A DNA stretch of 64,000 bases from Providencia alcalifaciens DSM 30120 (GCF_000173415.1 NZ_ABXW01000051.1:1-64000), one strand, 5' to 3'; positions 25,676 through 35,131 are shown, counted from the stretch's first letter. A program made the numbers and translations. The notes: generated by a model not told the origin, from the sequence alone.

Positions 25676-26341
25676 TTAACGTAAATTTTCTGGACGTAAA
25701 TCATTTAATGAAGCGAGTTTGACATCCGCCAAACCCCAGCGTGGGTCATTGAAGTGCTTGTTATCAGGAACCACGATAGAGCGCATTCTTGCGGCTTTTG
25801 CTGCAATCATGCCATTAAAAGAGTCTTCCAATGAAACGCAGTGAATAGGCTTTGTCGATAATTCTGCTGCGGCTTTTAAATAAACTTCAGGATGAGGTTT
25901 GCTTAAAGGCAATTTTGCTGCGGAAACAACCGCAGAAAAATAATGGCGAATATCAAATAAATTCAGTACCTTCTCCAACATATAATCCGGAGATGCTGAT
26001 GCTAACGCAATTTTTAAATCCATTGAACGGCATAACTCTAATGCATGTTGGACACCGGGCAACAATGGGCGTTTCTCTTCGACTAAGCCAATGACTCGGT
26101 CAATAATACGCTGTTTTGCCTCTTCTAAACTGCAGCCTTGCCAAGGGGATGCGTTATACCAAAGTTCAACAACGTGGTCGATACGCAAACCGAGGGTATC
26201 TGGAAGCGTGTGCTTGATGGATAAATCAACCCCTAACTCTGCAAATACTTCATCTTCTCCCTGTTCCCAGAAAGGTTCCGAGTCAATCAGCAAACCATCC
26301 ATATCAAAGATAACAGATTGGATAGGTAATTTATGATACAT
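25676..26341 (-). CDS. hxpB: Hexitol/2-deoxyglucose-6-phosphate phosphatase HxpB (YniC)
   Basis: The 221-residue cytoplasmic HAD-superfamily phosphatase removes phosphate from sugar and hexitol phosphates. The HAD motifs are visible: FDMDGLLIDSEPFW (nucleophile and acid Asp), LASASP (motif II), KLPLSKPHPEVYLKAA (motif III Lys) and SLEDSFNGMIAAKAARM (motif IV Asp). It matches recalled E. coli YniC, including LPDTLGLRIDHVVELWY. ATG 26341 has GGAG six bases upstream; the ATG four codons earlier does not. It is divergent from yniB. Confidence 0.95.
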   Translation of the reverse strand: MYHKLPIQSVIFDMDGLLIDSEPFWEQGEDEVFAELGVDLSIKHTLPDTLGLRIDHVVELWYNASPWQGCSLEEAKQRIIDRVIGLVEEKRPLLPGVQHALELCRSMDLKIALASASPDYMLEKVLNLFDIRHYFSAVVSAAKLPLSKPHPEVYLKAAAELSTKPIHCVSLEDSFNGMIAAKAARMRSIVVPDNKHFNDPRWGLADVKLASLNDLRPENLR

Positions 26342-26644
26342 AGCAAACTCCATTCATTTAGATACCCATTTGAAAATAGGGTATGGGGGCTGTCGCTGCA
26401 TTTTAATCACAGTCAATTTTGTGTCTAAAACTATTCTAACAAGCCATGACTTTCGGTTATAGAGATATATATGCTATCACATGATTTTATTGAAAATTTG
26501 AATTTAACGGGTGATATGAATGCAATTAAATTTTTGAATAATCCGAAACTCAATTTTTAACTATCATTTTTTTATAGAAATTTGGAGCCAGCAAATATTA
26601 TCGGCTATGATTAGCGTAGAAAAAAACTCTGAGGAATAGTTGTA
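26342..26644. promoter_or_regulatory. Divergent promoter region hxpB/yniB
   Basis: About 300 AT-rich bases without a gene, holding the promoters of hxpB to the left and yniB to the right. The yniB ribosome site is GAGGAAT at its right end. No specific operator is recognised. Confidence 0.5.
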
Positions 26645-27184
26645 ATGAATTACCATAAGGCAAATTCTCTTGCGATTGGCAAACGTATTTTGGGCTGGGT
26701 CGTATTTTTTGTAGCATTAATTTCTACGTTAGCATCATTAATTAAACTCGCTGCTCTGAAAGGAATTCAAGGTGAAGGGATCAATGCGGTTGCTAATGAT
26801 TTTGTTAAATTGATGGCAGAAATGGCTCGACAAAGCACACCATTTTTAAATGTATTTTGGAATAATTCGCCAGTTCCTGAAGTAAGCCAAGGTTTTTCTG
26901 GTAGCTGTATCGGATTTTTTGTTATTTTTATTTTTATCTTTGTGGGATTAGCGCTAAGCGCATCAGGCTTACGCATGTATCGTCAAATTAAGTTTATTCG
27001 TGAAAGCATTGAAGATCATGTTATTCTAGAGAATGCTAAAGGCAGTGAGGTCACAAAAGAAGAGTTAGAATCTAAAGTGACCATTCCCCGACACACTATT
27101 TTTAAACAGTTCTTTTTGATGTATTTCTGGCCGATAGTCTTAGGGATTGCAATCTATTTTGCATTAAAGCTCCTGAATTGGTAA
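26645..27184 (+). CDS. yniB: Inner membrane protein YniB
   Basis: The 179-residue protein has three membrane helices (about 13-35, 85-107 and 155-175). It aligns with recalled E. coli YniB: KRILGWVVFFVALISTLASL, EGINAVANDF, TPFLNVFWNNSP, GLALSASGLRM, IPRHTIFKQFF. Its function is unknown. ATG 26645 follows GAGGAATAG. It keeps the enteric order hxpB-yniB-yniA, divergent from hxpB and convergent with the YniA-type kinase. Confidence 0.93.
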   Translation: MNYHKANSLAIGKRILGWVVFFVALISTLASLIKLAALKGIQGEGINAVANDFVKLMAEMARQSTPFLNVFWNNSPVPEVSQGFSGSCIGFFVIFIFIFVGLALSASGLRMYRQIKFIRESIEDHVILENAKGSEVTKEELESKVTIPRHTIFKQFFLMYFWPIVLGIAIYFALKLLNW

Positions 27185-27201
27185 TTCTCCCATCATAATC
27201 C

Positions 27202-27234
27202 TGCGCTGCGTCAGGTTTATTCCCGTGCAGCGCA
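27202..27234. terminator. Weak hairpin between yniB and yniA
   Basis: TGCGCTGC (27202-27209) pairs with GCAGCGCA (27227-27234) between convergent genes. No T tract follows, so termination is uncertain. Confidence 0.35.
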
Positions 27235-27248
27235 TCACTGAGTTTAGA

Positions 27249-28118
27249 TTATTCATCTGCGAGTAAATTATCAATAATATTGCGGGCATGCAGATAGCTT
27301 TGCTCATTGCCAAACATATTGGCTTGATTGAGTAAGAAATAGAGTTGATAGATTGGTTGCCTATCTAAGAAACTTGCGGGTAGCGGCCAAACGCTTTGGT
27401 AGCCATCAATAATTTGAATCGGAATTTCTTTATACAATGGCAACATGGCGATATCGCATTCCCGATCACCCCAATAACATGCGGGGTCGTAAAGTACGCC
27501 ATCTATTTGGTTGGTGATGGCACAGTTTGCTGGCCACAAATCACCGTGTAATAAAGAAGGTTGAGGCTGATGCCCGGACAAACGGTGTTTAACAATATCA
27601 ACCAGTTTTTGAATATCACCAAAAACCATGCCTTTTTCGGACGCTATTTGTAATTGAAGACCAATACGTTTTTCTGCAAAGAATGCATTCCAACGCTTTT
27701 CCCATCCATTTGGCTGAACAGTCGTACTGAGCATAGTATCAAAATCAAAACCATAACTTGGTTGCTCTTCCCATTGATGCAGTCGAGCCAATTGTTGTCC
27801 AAAATGCCACGCATTGGTGTTATCAAAATGTTTTAATGGGAAATATTCGAGGAGAAGAAAGCTATTATGCTTATTACTGCCTAAACCGTAGACTTTCGGC
27901 ACGGTCACAGTCTGGCTTTTCGCTAGCATTTCGAGTTGTTCTGCCTCTTGTTTAAAGAGGGGGAGAAACTCACGGCGATTTTGTTTCACGAACACAGTAT
28001 GCTCACCATAATCGATTCTTAAGGTGTTATGAATATCTCCACCAGAAAGAATCACTTTATTGTGCAGCTCTGCTTCACCAAAGTGTTCAATTAATAAACG
28101 ATTCATCGCTTGCCACAT
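27249..28118 (-). CDS. yniA: Fructosamine kinase family protein YniA
   Basis: The 289-residue cytoplasmic kinase has an aminoglycoside-phosphotransferase fold. It matches recalled E. coli YniA from MWQAMNRLLIEHFGEAEL onward. LLHGDLWPANCAI carries the catalytic Asp and the metal-binding Asn, and YDPACYWGDRECDIAML is the metal-binding Asp loop. Family members phosphorylate fructosamines (ketosamine-3-kinases) or small sugars; the substrate in enterics is not settled. ATG 28118 has GAGGTG upstream, which excludes the longer reading to 28151. Confidence 0.93.
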   Translation of the reverse strand: MWQAMNRLLIEHFGEAELHNKVILSGGDIHNTLRIDYGEHTVFVKQNRREFLPLFKQEAEQLEMLAKSQTVTVPKVYGLGSNKHNSFLLLEYFPLKHFDNTNAWHFGQQLARLHQWEEQPSYGFDFDTMLSTTVQPNGWEKRWNAFFAEKRIGLQLQIASEKGMVFGDIQKLVDIVKHRLSGHQPQPSLLHGDLWPANCAITNQIDGVLYDPACYWGDRECDIAMLPLYKEIPIQIIDGYQSVWPLPASFLDRQPIYQLYFLLNQANMFGNEQSYLHARNIIDNLLADE

Positions 28119-28323
28119 GATCCACCTCACTGTGATTTGGTCTTCACTCATACCATACTATAGCGACAATTTAGGAATTAACAGTGATCATTGTTTAAAA
28201 ATTACGCCATATCAAGAAAATGGTTGTGGCTGATTTTTATCAAAAATTGGATGAGTGCCTATTCTTACGGGGAAGGAGAGTGTACAGGGCTGTTTCTTTG
28301 ATATGGAATCTATAAGGTAGAGT

Positions 28324-28360
28324 AAAAAGCTGAATAGGTGAGACCCCGATTCAGCTTTTT
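28324..28360 (-). terminator. Intrinsic terminator of sitABCD
   Basis: AAAAAGCTGAAT (28324-28335) pairs with ATTCAGCTTTTT (28349-28360). Symmetric A/T flanks permit use on either strand. It directly follows the sitD stop codon. Confidence 0.9.
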
Positions 28361-28364
28361 GTGG

Positions 28365-29231
28365 TTATGCCGTATGCAAATCTTGGCGAGTGATACGTGA
28401 TTTTCGACGGGCTAGGACGAGCTTGCTGTAGATTAAGGCGATAACAAAATAACCGGCTTGGATCACCACGATAGTCGGACCTGTCGTCGCATTGATATGA
28501 AAACTGACAATGGTGCCCAGCACACTGGATGTGACGGAGGCGATAATCGCTATCACTAACATCCAACCAAAACTTCGACATAGAACAAAGGCGATAATTC
28601 CCGGTGAAATCAGCATGGCAATCACCAGAATGATCCCGACAGCTTGTAATGATGCCACGATGGTTAAGGCGAGTAATGAGAGCAAGCCATAATGCAGCCA
28701 TTTGACAGGAAGCCCAATGACTCGCGCTTGATTTGGGTCGAAGCAGTAAAGCATAAAGTCTTTACGTTTGAGTAAGATAATGGCAATGGTTATCCCAGCA
28801 AACAGCAAAATTTGCTTAAACTCATCATCGGTGATCCCTAAAATATCCCCGAATAAAATGTGTGTGAGATGCTGCTCCGTATCGATTTTTGCGAACATTA
28901 CTAAGCCGATGGCAAACATACCAGAGAAAACAATACCCATGACGGTGTCTTCTTTTATTCGGCTATTTTCTTTTAAGTAACCCGTTGCGATAGCACAGAA
29001 TAACCCAGAGACAAAAGCCCCAATAGCCAGAGGGATACCGATTAATGACGCGATAATAATGCCAGGCAACACGGCATGGGAAATGGCGTCACCCATTAAT
29101 GACCAGCCTTTTAGCACTAAAAAACAGGATAAAATAGCGCAGACAGTACCCGTAACAATCGCGGTGATTAAGGCTTTTTGCATAAATGGAAATGCGAAAG
29201 GCGCCATGAGTAAGTCCATAAAATCATTCAT
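28365..29231 (-). CDS. sitD: Manganese/iron ABC transporter permease SitD
   Basis: The 288-residue permease of the ABC-3 family has eight to nine membrane helices and forms the membrane channel with SitC. Conserved stretches include [28 protein letters not shown] and SLQAVGIILVIAMLISPG. Its start overlaps the sitC stop by eight bases, typical of tight translational coupling. It is the last gene of sitABCD and ends at the terminator at 28324-28360. Confidence 0.95.
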   Translation of the reverse strand: MNDFMDLLMAPFAFPFMQKALITAIVTGTVCAILSCFLVLKGWSLMGDAISHAVLPGIIIASLIGIPLAIGAFVSGLFCAIATGYLKENSRIKEDTVMGIVFSGMFAIGLVMFAKIDTEQHLTHILFGDILGITDDEFKQILLFAGITIAIILLKRKDFMLYCFDPNQARVIGLPVKWLHYGLLSLLALTIVASLQAVGIILVIAMLISPGIIAFVLCRSFGWMLVIAIIASVTSSVLGTIVSFHINATTGPTIVVIQAGYFVIALIYSKLVLARRKSRITRQDLHTA

Positions 29232-30114
29232 GGGTGGCTCCTTGTTGTTTGCTTTGATGCAGGCCCGCCACTTCGATACGCGCTTTACGGCGAGAGGCGA
29301 TCAGTCCATGTTTGGGTGCAAAGAAGAATGCCAGTAGGAAAATGACGGTCTGGAATGTCACAATCAGCCCACCTGTTGCACCGTTTAAAAAGTAGCTGAG
29401 GTAAGCGCCAATCGCACTTGTTGCAGTACCAATAGAGACTGAGATAATCAGCAAAGTTTTAAACTTGTCTGTGAGCAAATAAGCCGTAGCACCTGGAGTG
29501 ACTACCATCGCGATAACGAGAATCGCCCCCACCGTTTGCAGAGCAGCAACAGTACATGCACTTAATAAGGTGAAGAAAATAATTTTTAAGCGTAGTGGGT
29601 TTAAACCAATAGAACGAGCATGGCTTTCATCAAAGAATACTGCGAGTAAATCTTTCCATAGACACATCAGAACAACAAATGAAATTGCGATGATGATTTC
29701 GACTTGAAGCACGTCGGCGTCCGCAATACCCAAAATATTACCGAAGATAATACTTTGCACATTGACCGATGTTGGATTCAAGGAAACGATTAATAACCCT
29801 GCGGCAAAGAACGTGGAAAATATAAACCCAATAACGGCATCTTCCCGTAATCGAGTGAGATGCTTAACAAACGTCATCGCAAGTGCCGCGAGGATCCCTG
29901 TAAAAAAGGCGCCAGCGGCATAAGGTAATCCTAGTGCATAAGCGCCAGCTACACCGGGTACGACGGAATGGGAGAGGGCATCTCCCATCAATGACCAACC
30001 TTTGAGCATCAAATAAGCCGATAAGAAAGCGCACACCGCACCAACGATGGCACTGACCCAAATTGCCTTAACCATAAAGTTGTACTCAAATGGTTGCAGT
30101 AACAACGCGATCAT
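29224..30114 (-). CDS. sitC: Manganese/iron ABC transporter permease SitC
   Basis: The 296-residue ABC-3 permease is paralogous to SitD, sharing [34 protein letters not shown] and [18 protein letters not shown]. It has eight to nine membrane segments. It overlaps the end of sitB by four bases (ATGA) and the start of sitD by eight. It belongs to the same Fur-controlled transcript. Confidence 0.95.
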   Translation of the reverse strand: MIALLLQPFEYNFMVKAIWVSAIVGAVCAFLSAYLMLKGWSLMGDALSHSVVPGVAGAYALGLPYAAGAFFTGILAALAMTFVKHLTRLREDAVIGFIFSTFFAAGLLIVSLNPTSVNVQSIIFGNILGIADADVLQVEIIIAISFVVLMCLWKDLLAVFFDESHARSIGLNPLRLKIIFFTLLSACTVAALQTVGAILVIAMVVTPGATAYLLTDKFKTLLIISVSIGTATSAIGAYLSYFLNGATGGLIVTFQTVIFLLAFFFAPKHGLIASRRKARIEVAGLHQSKQQGATHE

Positions 30115-31001
30115 TCGGATTCCTTAGGCTGATTTTTTCTAACCGGTGCATCATGATCGTGACCATAGAAGACAGCTGCGCGCTCGTCATCCGTAATAAC
30201 AGTGACAGAGCGAGGGTCATCATCATCGTGAAGCTCTTGACCGGATAAGTTAATGTGTCGCAGCACACCACCAAACGCTTGCTGTAAATTGCGTTGAGTA
30301 AAGGTCGTTTCTGTGGGACCACTGGCAAGCACGGTACGGTTAATTAAGATCACATGGTCACAAAATTCAGGCACGCTTCCCAAGTTATGGGTAGAAACTA
30401 AAATTAAATGCCCTTCATCACGCAGACTACGCAGCAAATCGATAATAGCGTTTTCTGTTTTTACATCGACACCAGTAAATGGTTCATCGAGTAATAACAC
30501 TTTACCTTGCTGGGCAAGCGCACGGGCTAAAAATACGCGTTTTTTTTGCCCGCCAGAGAGCTCACCAATTTGGCGATTTTCTAAACCTGCTAGATCTACG
30601 CGCTCTAATGCCATTTTAACGGCATCTTTATCTTCCTTTTTAGGGATTCTAAAGAACCCCATCTTGCCATATCGCCCCATCATCACGACATCAGACACGA
30701 GGACAGGGAAATTCCAGTCGACTTCTTCGGTTTGGGGGACGTAAGCAATGATATTTTCTTTTAATGCCGCTTTAATGGGTTGATTATTCAGGGTCACACT
30801 ACCCGAAGATGGGGTGACTAACCCCATAATGGTTTTGAACAGGGTGGACTTACCACTCCCATTCACGCCAACAAGTGCGCAAATGGAACCACCATGAATA
30901 TTAAAACTAGCATCATAAATTGCAGTATGACCGTTGTTATAGGTAACTGTTGCATCATCAACAACTAGCGTTGGATGCTCGAACTGATTTGTATGGCTCA
31001 T
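30111..31001 (-). CDS. sitB: Manganese/iron ABC transporter ATPase SitB
   Basis: The 296-residue cytoplasmic ATPase powers import. The visible motifs are Walker [13 protein letters not shown]-loop [10 protein letters not shown], signature [16 protein letters not shown], Walker [12 protein letters not shown] and H-loop STHNLG. A C-terminal acidic and His-containing tail ([17 protein letters not shown]) is seen in Sit ATPases. The stop overlaps the sitC start by four bases, and the gene begins one base after the sitA stop. Confidence 0.96.
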   Translation of the reverse strand: MSHTNQFEHPTLVVDDATVTYNNGHTAIYDASFNIHGGSICALVGVNGSGKSTLFKTIMGLVTPSSGSVTLNNQPIKAALKENIIAYVPQTEEVDWNFPVLVSDVVMMGRYGKMGFFRIPKKEDKDAVKMALERVDLAGLENRQIGELSGGQKKRVFLARALAQQGKVLLLDEPFTGVDVKTENAIIDLLRSLRDEGHLILVSTHNLGSVPEFCDHVILINRTVLASGPTETTFTQRNLQQAFGGVLRHINLSGQELHDDDDPRSVTVITDDERAAVFYGHDHDAPVRKNQPKESE

Positions 31002-31913
31002 TTACTGTGAAAATCCTTTTGCAATGGTATCAACGGTCGTGTTCAACAGGTCAATGTAAGTTGGTACAGGACCTTCGGCGGTTGACAGGGAGTCAACGTA
31101 GAGTACGCCACCGTATTTTGCACCTGTTTCTTTACTGACTTGCAGAGCCGGTTTATCTGAAATGGTACTTTCACTGAAAACAACTGGAATATTGTGTTCA
31201 CGAACAGTATCAATGACTTTTTTAACTTGCATTGGTGACCCTTGCTCTTCAGCATTAATTGGCCACAAGTAGACTTCTTTGAAACCATAGTCTTTGGTTA
31301 GGTAGCTAAATGCGCCTTCACTCGTGACTAACCAACGTTTATCTTCAGGAATACGGTTTAAACGTTCACGTAGTGGTGCATCAAGTGCTGCAATTTCTTG
31401 AGAATATTTTTTGGCATTCGCATTGTAGGTTTCTGCGTTTGCGGGATCGTATTTCACGAATGCTTTACGAATGTTTTCGATATAAATCTGTGCGTTTGCA
31501 GGGGACATCCATGCGTGAGGGTTTGGGTTATCTTTATATTCCCCTTCACGAATTGGCATTGGTTCAATACCTTCAGTGACCACAACCGCAGGGACATCTT
31601 TAAGATTTTCAAAAAAACGTTGGAACCAAACTTCCAAATTCATTCCATTCCATAAGATAAGATCGGCATCATAGGCTTTCATAATATCTTTAGGCGTCGG
31701 CTGGTAACCGTGAATTTCTGCACCAGGTTTAGTAATGGATTCGACAATTGCGGCATCACCGGCTACATTTTGAGCAATGTCTTGTATAATAGTAAAGGTT
31801 GTGACCACTTTAAACTTCTTGGCTAAAGCGGGTTGGCTGACAAATAGAATAGCCGCAAGCGCGATGAGTGCTGTCCGCAAAGGCGTAGATAATCGGAATA
31901 AAAATGTTTTCAT
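31002..31913 (-). CDS. sitA: Manganese/iron ABC transporter substrate-binding protein SitA
   Basis: The 303-residue periplasmic binding protein has a signal peptide ending SQPALA-KKF at about 31-32. The cluster A-I metal ligands are recognisable: H in EIHGYQPTPKD, H in NPHAWMSP, E in TSEGAF and D in LYVDSLS. SitA captures Mn2+ and Fe2+ for SitBCD. It is the first gene of the operon, about 170 bases downstream of a strong Fur box. In Salmonella and Shigella, sit is repressed by Fur and MntR; I see only the Fur site. Confidence 0.95.
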   Translation of the reverse strand: MKTFLFRLSTPLRTALIALAAILFVSQPALAKKFKVVTTFTIIQDIAQNVAGDAAIVESITKPGAEIHGYQPTPKDIMKAYDADLILWNGMNLEVWFQRFFENLKDVPAVVVTEGIEPMPIREGEYKDNPNPHAWMSPANAQIYIENIRKAFVKYDPANAETYNANAKKYSQEIAALDAPLRERLNRIPEDKRWLVTSEGAFSYLTKDYGFKEVYLWPINAEEQGSPMQVKKVIDTVREHNIPVVFSESTISDKPALQVSKETGAKYGGVLYVDSLSTAEGPVPTYIDLLNTTVDTIAKGFSQ

Positions 31914-32284
31914 AAATAAGTCCTAACGTTGGGTCACTTGTACTAATTGGCTAAATGTTTTCACAAAGCACCTGTTTAATTAACTCAGTGCATTACGGGA
32001 TTCGAATAAGCCTTCATTTTCACATTAAGGGTATTAACGCTATAATGTGTATGGTCTTTCTAGCGAATAATATTTATATCTCAATTGATAATGATTATCA
32101 ATATCAATTATAAAAAATGCCCGTAAAAGTCAAAAGTGATATTTATGTTGTTTATGAGTTGATAATTCACATCATTATTTAACATGACTAAAACACGTCC
32201 AGAAGTAAAAGTTAAGTAAAAAATGTATTATTTTTCTAAAGATTAGCTATTCTTTTGGTGTTTTAATTTGCAGAGGATACAACA
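31914..32284. promoter_or_regulatory. Divergent promoter region sitA/emtA
   Basis: About 370 bases holding the sit promoter, the Fur box at 32087-32105 and, to the right, the emtA promoter, with AGAGGA as ribosome site. No other gene is evident. Confidence 0.6.
32087..32105 (-). promoter_or_regulatory. Fur box of sitABCD
   Basis: GATAATGATTATCAATATC matches the 19-bp Fur consensus at 17 positions. It lies in the region upstream of sitA, so iron-bound Fur should repress the operon. Confidence 0.88.
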
Positions 32285-32944
32285 GTGAAAAAAATGGTCG
32301 GCAGTGCGCTTGTCCTTTTGCTATTGGCAGGTTGTTCAAGTGATCCCAATAAAACCGCGAACAGAACAAGAATGCTAGATAATCGTAATCAAATGCCAAA
32401 TACGGCAGCCAATACTAGCTATCCGCGAACGCCTTATGATGAATTTATTCGTGAATCTGCTAGTCGTTATAGTGTGGATGAAACGCTGATCAGAGCGATT
32501 ATTGAAGTAGAATCTAACTTCCGACCAGAAGTCGTGAGCAAATCGAATGCGATTGGTTTGATGCAAATTAAAGCATCTACGGCAGGACGCGATGCATACC
32601 GTTTTCAGGGGCGAGCGGGCGAACCAAGTTCTAGCGATTTAAAAGATCCGCGTAAAAATATTGATATTGGCACCGCTTATATTCGTATCCTCAAAGAGCA
32701 GCACTTGGCGGGCATTAGCCATCCTCAAACGATGTACTATGCAACCGTTGTGGCTTACGTCAATGGCGCAGGGGCATTATTACGAACATTTGATAATGAT
32801 AAGTCAAAAGCGATTGCAATGATCAATAACTTATCCCCAGAAGAATTTTATCAGCATGTTCAATCTAAACACCCCGCACCACAAGCGCCACGTTATTTGT
32901 GGAAAGTCAAAAATGCGTATAACGCATTAGCGGTGAATTACTGA
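32285..32944 (+). CDS. emtA: Membrane-bound endolytic murein transglycosylase EmtA (MltE)
   Basis: The 219-residue outer membrane lipoprotein cleaves peptidoglycan glycan strands internally with formation of 1,6-anhydro-MurNAc. It has a lipoprotein signal (LLLLAGC, Cys 17). The family-1 lytic transglycosylase core has catalytic Glu in IIEVESNFRPEVVSKSNAIG, then LMQIKAST, and the end HPAPQAPRYLWKV agrees with recalled E. coli EmtA. The start is GTG 32285, with AGAGGA seven bases upstream. Its 3' end overlaps the convergent marC stop by seven bases. Confidence 0.94.
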   Translation: MKKMVGSALVLLLLAGCSSDPNKTANRTRMLDNRNQMPNTAANTSYPRTPYDEFIRESASRYSVDETLIRAIIEVESNFRPEVVSKSNAIGLMQIKASTAGRDAYRFQGRAGEPSSSDLKDPRKNIDIGTAYIRILKEQHLAGISHPQTMYYATVVAYVNGAGALLRTFDNDKSKAIAMINNLSPEEFYQHVQSKHPAPQAPRYLWKVKNAYNALAVNY

Positions 32945-33642
32945 TATTCAGCCAATAAGTGTGGGAGCTGCGCGATGATTTCAACGATACCGTTGATAAC
33001 AAATTGCACTCCCATACAAATTAATAGAAAGCCCATTACACGTCCTATCGCATCAATTCCGCTATTTCCTAGCCATTTCATAATTGACGTTGCACCACGT
33101 AGTCCAATCCAAACAATCATACTGGTAATAAGAAAGACAATAATCGGGGCAACGATGATCACCCAAGGTGCAAAGCCAATATCTCCTTGCAAAGATGCGG
33201 TTGAGCTAATAATAATGGCGATAGTACCGGGTCCTGCGGTGCTTGGCATTGCCAGAGGAACGAAGGCAATATTTTGATTACCTTGACGTTTTTTGGGAAC
33301 ACTTAAATCATCAGCAGGGGTATTGTTGGTATCTTCACTATTTTCTGAGTTGGGAAACAACATTCCAAAACCAATAAAGACAACGATCAACCCTCCAGCA
33401 ATACGTAACCCTGGAATTGAAATTCCAAAGGTATTCATGACTAATTGACCAGCATAAAAAGCGACGAGCATGATAATAAAAACATAGATTGCAGCAAGTC
33501 GTGACTGATGATCTCGCTGCTCTTTGGTCATATTGGATGAAATACTTAGCATGACAGCAATGGCAGTCAGCGGGTTAGCCAGTGGAAGGAGTAACACTAA
33601 CCCAAGACCAACAGCTTGAAACAGTTGTAAAATATCTTGCAT
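32938..33642 (-). CDS. marC: MarC family inner membrane protein
   Basis: The 234-residue protein has six membrane helices. It aligns well with recalled E. coli MarC: LFQAVGLGLVLLLPLANPLT, YAGQLVMNTFGISIPGLRIAGG, NIAFVPLAMPSTAGPGTIA, MGFLLICMGVQFVINGI. Despite its name, MarC has no proven role in drug resistance and its function is unknown. No marRAB genes lie beside it here. The stop codon overlaps the emtA stop on the other strand. Confidence 0.92.
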   Translation of the reverse strand: MQDILQLFQAVGLGLVLLLPLANPLTAIAVMLSISSNMTKEQRDHQSRLAAIYVFIIMLVAFYAGQLVMNTFGISIPGLRIAGGLIVVFIGFGMLFPNSENSEDTNNTPADDLSVPKKRQGNQNIAFVPLAMPSTAGPGTIAIIISSTASLQGDIGFAPWVIIVAPIIVFLITSMIVWIGLRGATSIMKWLGNSGIDAIGRVMGFLLICMGVQFVINGIVEIIAQLPHLLAEYQ

Positions 33643-34179
33643 GTCGAAAACTGCCCTCCAATTAATCTAGAATTGCTTCCTTGGGACTATAACAAAGATT
33701 GTTACAAATTTGTGAGGTCTAAAGAATATTCATTTAAAAATTTAAGGCTAAAGCGTTATTTACGTGGGATCACGTAATGTTTTTACTCAGAGGACAATAA
33801 AGTTGTTCACATTAACTGTGGATAACATCCCTATTCAGATGTGAATAAGTATAATTAGTTAATGAATAACAAAGGATTACGTGACTGGATTAAAAATATT
33901 CAATATTTTGGGCAAAAAAAAACCTTTTTATGTGAGATAAAAAGGTCAAGGGCATTTTGCTAGAGGGGGTTTATGTTCATTTGTTATCGAGTATATACAG
34001 TACAATGTGTTTTACTGACAGGTTATGTAAATTCGTTAAAAGATTATTGTTAGATGATAATCCTATTTATTGGAAATATAATTGGAATATTCTTTACAAA
34101 CTCTTTTTTATTTTAAAAACTGCTTTACGGTTTATTGTGTATTCTAATTTTCATGTTAAATAGAATATTAGGATAGCCA
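33643..34179. other. Intergenic region with DnaA box and candidate sRNA
   Basis: About 540 bases without a protein gene. It holds the marC promoter on the left, one perfect DnaA box (TGTGGATAA at 33817-33825), an orphan minus-strand terminator (33912-33946), and on the right the promoter and ribosome site of the 34180 gene. Confidence 0.6.
33911..33983 (-). ncRNA. Candidate small RNA ending at an orphan terminator
   Basis: On the minus strand a perfect hairpin, ACCTTTTTA with TAAAAAGGT, is followed by nine or more T residues, a textbook intrinsic terminator. No minus-strand gene ends there. A TATACT -10 element (33990-33995) lies about 75 bases upstream. The implied transcript of about 73 nt has a single-stranded 5' part with CCCCCTC and then the terminator, the layout of Hfq-dependent sRNAs. 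The -35 element is poor and I cannot match it to a known sRNA. Confidence 0.35.
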
Positions 34180-34578
34180 ATGAGACGGTTACTATCACCA
34201 TTAGTCACTTCATCGATGCTGCTTGTTTTGGCTATTGCTGCAGTATTGATTCTGTTTCCTCAAACATGGAAACAATCTATTTTCCCATCGATTTCTCAAT
34301 TATTACCTGACTCTGTTAGCGCTTTTATGGTTCAAAACGGATTGGCTAATAATGCATGCGAAAGTTTAGAAAATAATTTAAGGAGTTTTGCAGACTATTT
34401 GCAAGCAAATGCAGATGTTGTTGAAGTGAAAGGAATGAACGGATTAGAAGATCAAATTGCAAATATTCAAGCTAGATTAAATAATTTACCTAGTGATGTG
34501 CGCAATTCAGTATGCCAACAAGAATATGCCAATCTTGAAGGATTAAAAAGTGTATTCTCTTTAGGGTACCGTTCATAA
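34180..34578 (+). CDS. Membrane-anchored small protein with two conserved cysteines (DUF5339-like)
   Basis: The 132-residue protein has one N-terminal membrane helix (about 9-27) and a soluble, probably periplasmic, helical domain with cysteines at 60 and 112. The block C-x9-FADYLQANADVVEVKG...QIANIQARLNNLPSDVRNSVC matches in spacing and character the protein encoded at 3245-3664. ATG 34180 follows AGGATAG. The family name is recalled, not checked, and the function is unknown. A nearby run of small envelope proteins (34.2-35.7 kb) may be related only by location. Confidence 0.78.
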   Translation: MRRLLSPLVTSSMLLVLAIAAVLILFPQTWKQSIFPSISQLLPDSVSAFMVQNGLANNACESLENNLRSFADYLQANADVVEVKGMNGLEDQIANIQARLNNLPSDVRNSVCQQEYANLEGLKSVFSLGYRS

Positions 34579-34681
34579 AAGAGCAGGTATTTACCCGAAC
34601 AACATTATTGATAGTTACCGCTAATTTTTAGCATTTTATCCATGATATGCTTGTTATATGAATATCAATCTAGGATATGTG

Positions 34682-35131
34682 ATGCGCATTTTTAAACTCC
34701 CATTTGTTAACTGGTTAGTACTGAACGGATTTGCTGCTTATTATCTACACCTCAAAGAAGGCTTTTATTGGAGCTTTTCTGGATGGATGGGAATTATTGG
34801 TATTCTGGTTGCTCTCGAGGCTTTCGGGTGGATTGGCGCGAGTTTATATTATTTTCTTCAGCAAAAAACATCGCCTAATCCGCTGGCGCCAGCTTCTTCA
34901 TTAATTACTCGCGGTCCTTATCGATTGTCACGTAATCCGCTATACCTTGCTTTTACTTCAATGAGCTTAAGCTTGGCGTTATTTTCACATTCACCTTATT
35001 TTTTGGTTTCAGGTTTGGTCTTTTGGCTAATAACGGATTTGTACACCATTCCAGAAGAAGAGAAATTTTTGTCGGCTCACTTTAAAGATGAGTGGCAGTC
35101 TTATGCTCAGCAAACTCGTCGCTGGTTGTGA
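34682..35131 (+). CDS. Isoprenylcysteine/phospholipid methyltransferase family membrane protein
   Basis: The 149-residue protein has three to four membrane helices and the C-terminal signature of the ICMT/PEMT methyltransferase family: RGPYRLSRNPLYLAF, then EEEKFLSAHFKDEWQSYAQQ. This block binds S-adenosylmethionine in homologues. Bacterial members methylate unknown, probably lipid or thiol, substrates. ATG 34682 has AGGA six bases upstream, favouring it over the in-frame ATG 34658. It appears to be an independent gene with no clear terminator. Confidence 0.85.
   Translation: MRIFKLPFVNWLVLNGFAAYYLHLKEGFYWSFSGWMGIIGILVALEAFGWIGASLYYFLQQKTSPNPLAPASSLITRGPYRLSRNPLYLAFTSMSLSLALFSHSPYFLVSGLVFWLITDLYTIPEEEKFLSAHFKDEWQSYAQQTRRWL

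Noticed and set aside
33817-33825. DnaA box as part of a replication origin
   Set aside because: Only one box, no cluster, no unwinding element and no dnaA or gidA nearby; single matches are expected by chance.
33985-34000. LexA box in the candidate sRNA promoter
   Set aside because: It has one CTGT-like half but no ACAG at the required 12-base offset.
33957-34163. 68-codon plus-strand frame upstream of the 34180 gene
   Set aside because: AT-rich with no ribosome site and no family resemblance; it overlaps the candidate sRNA promoter.
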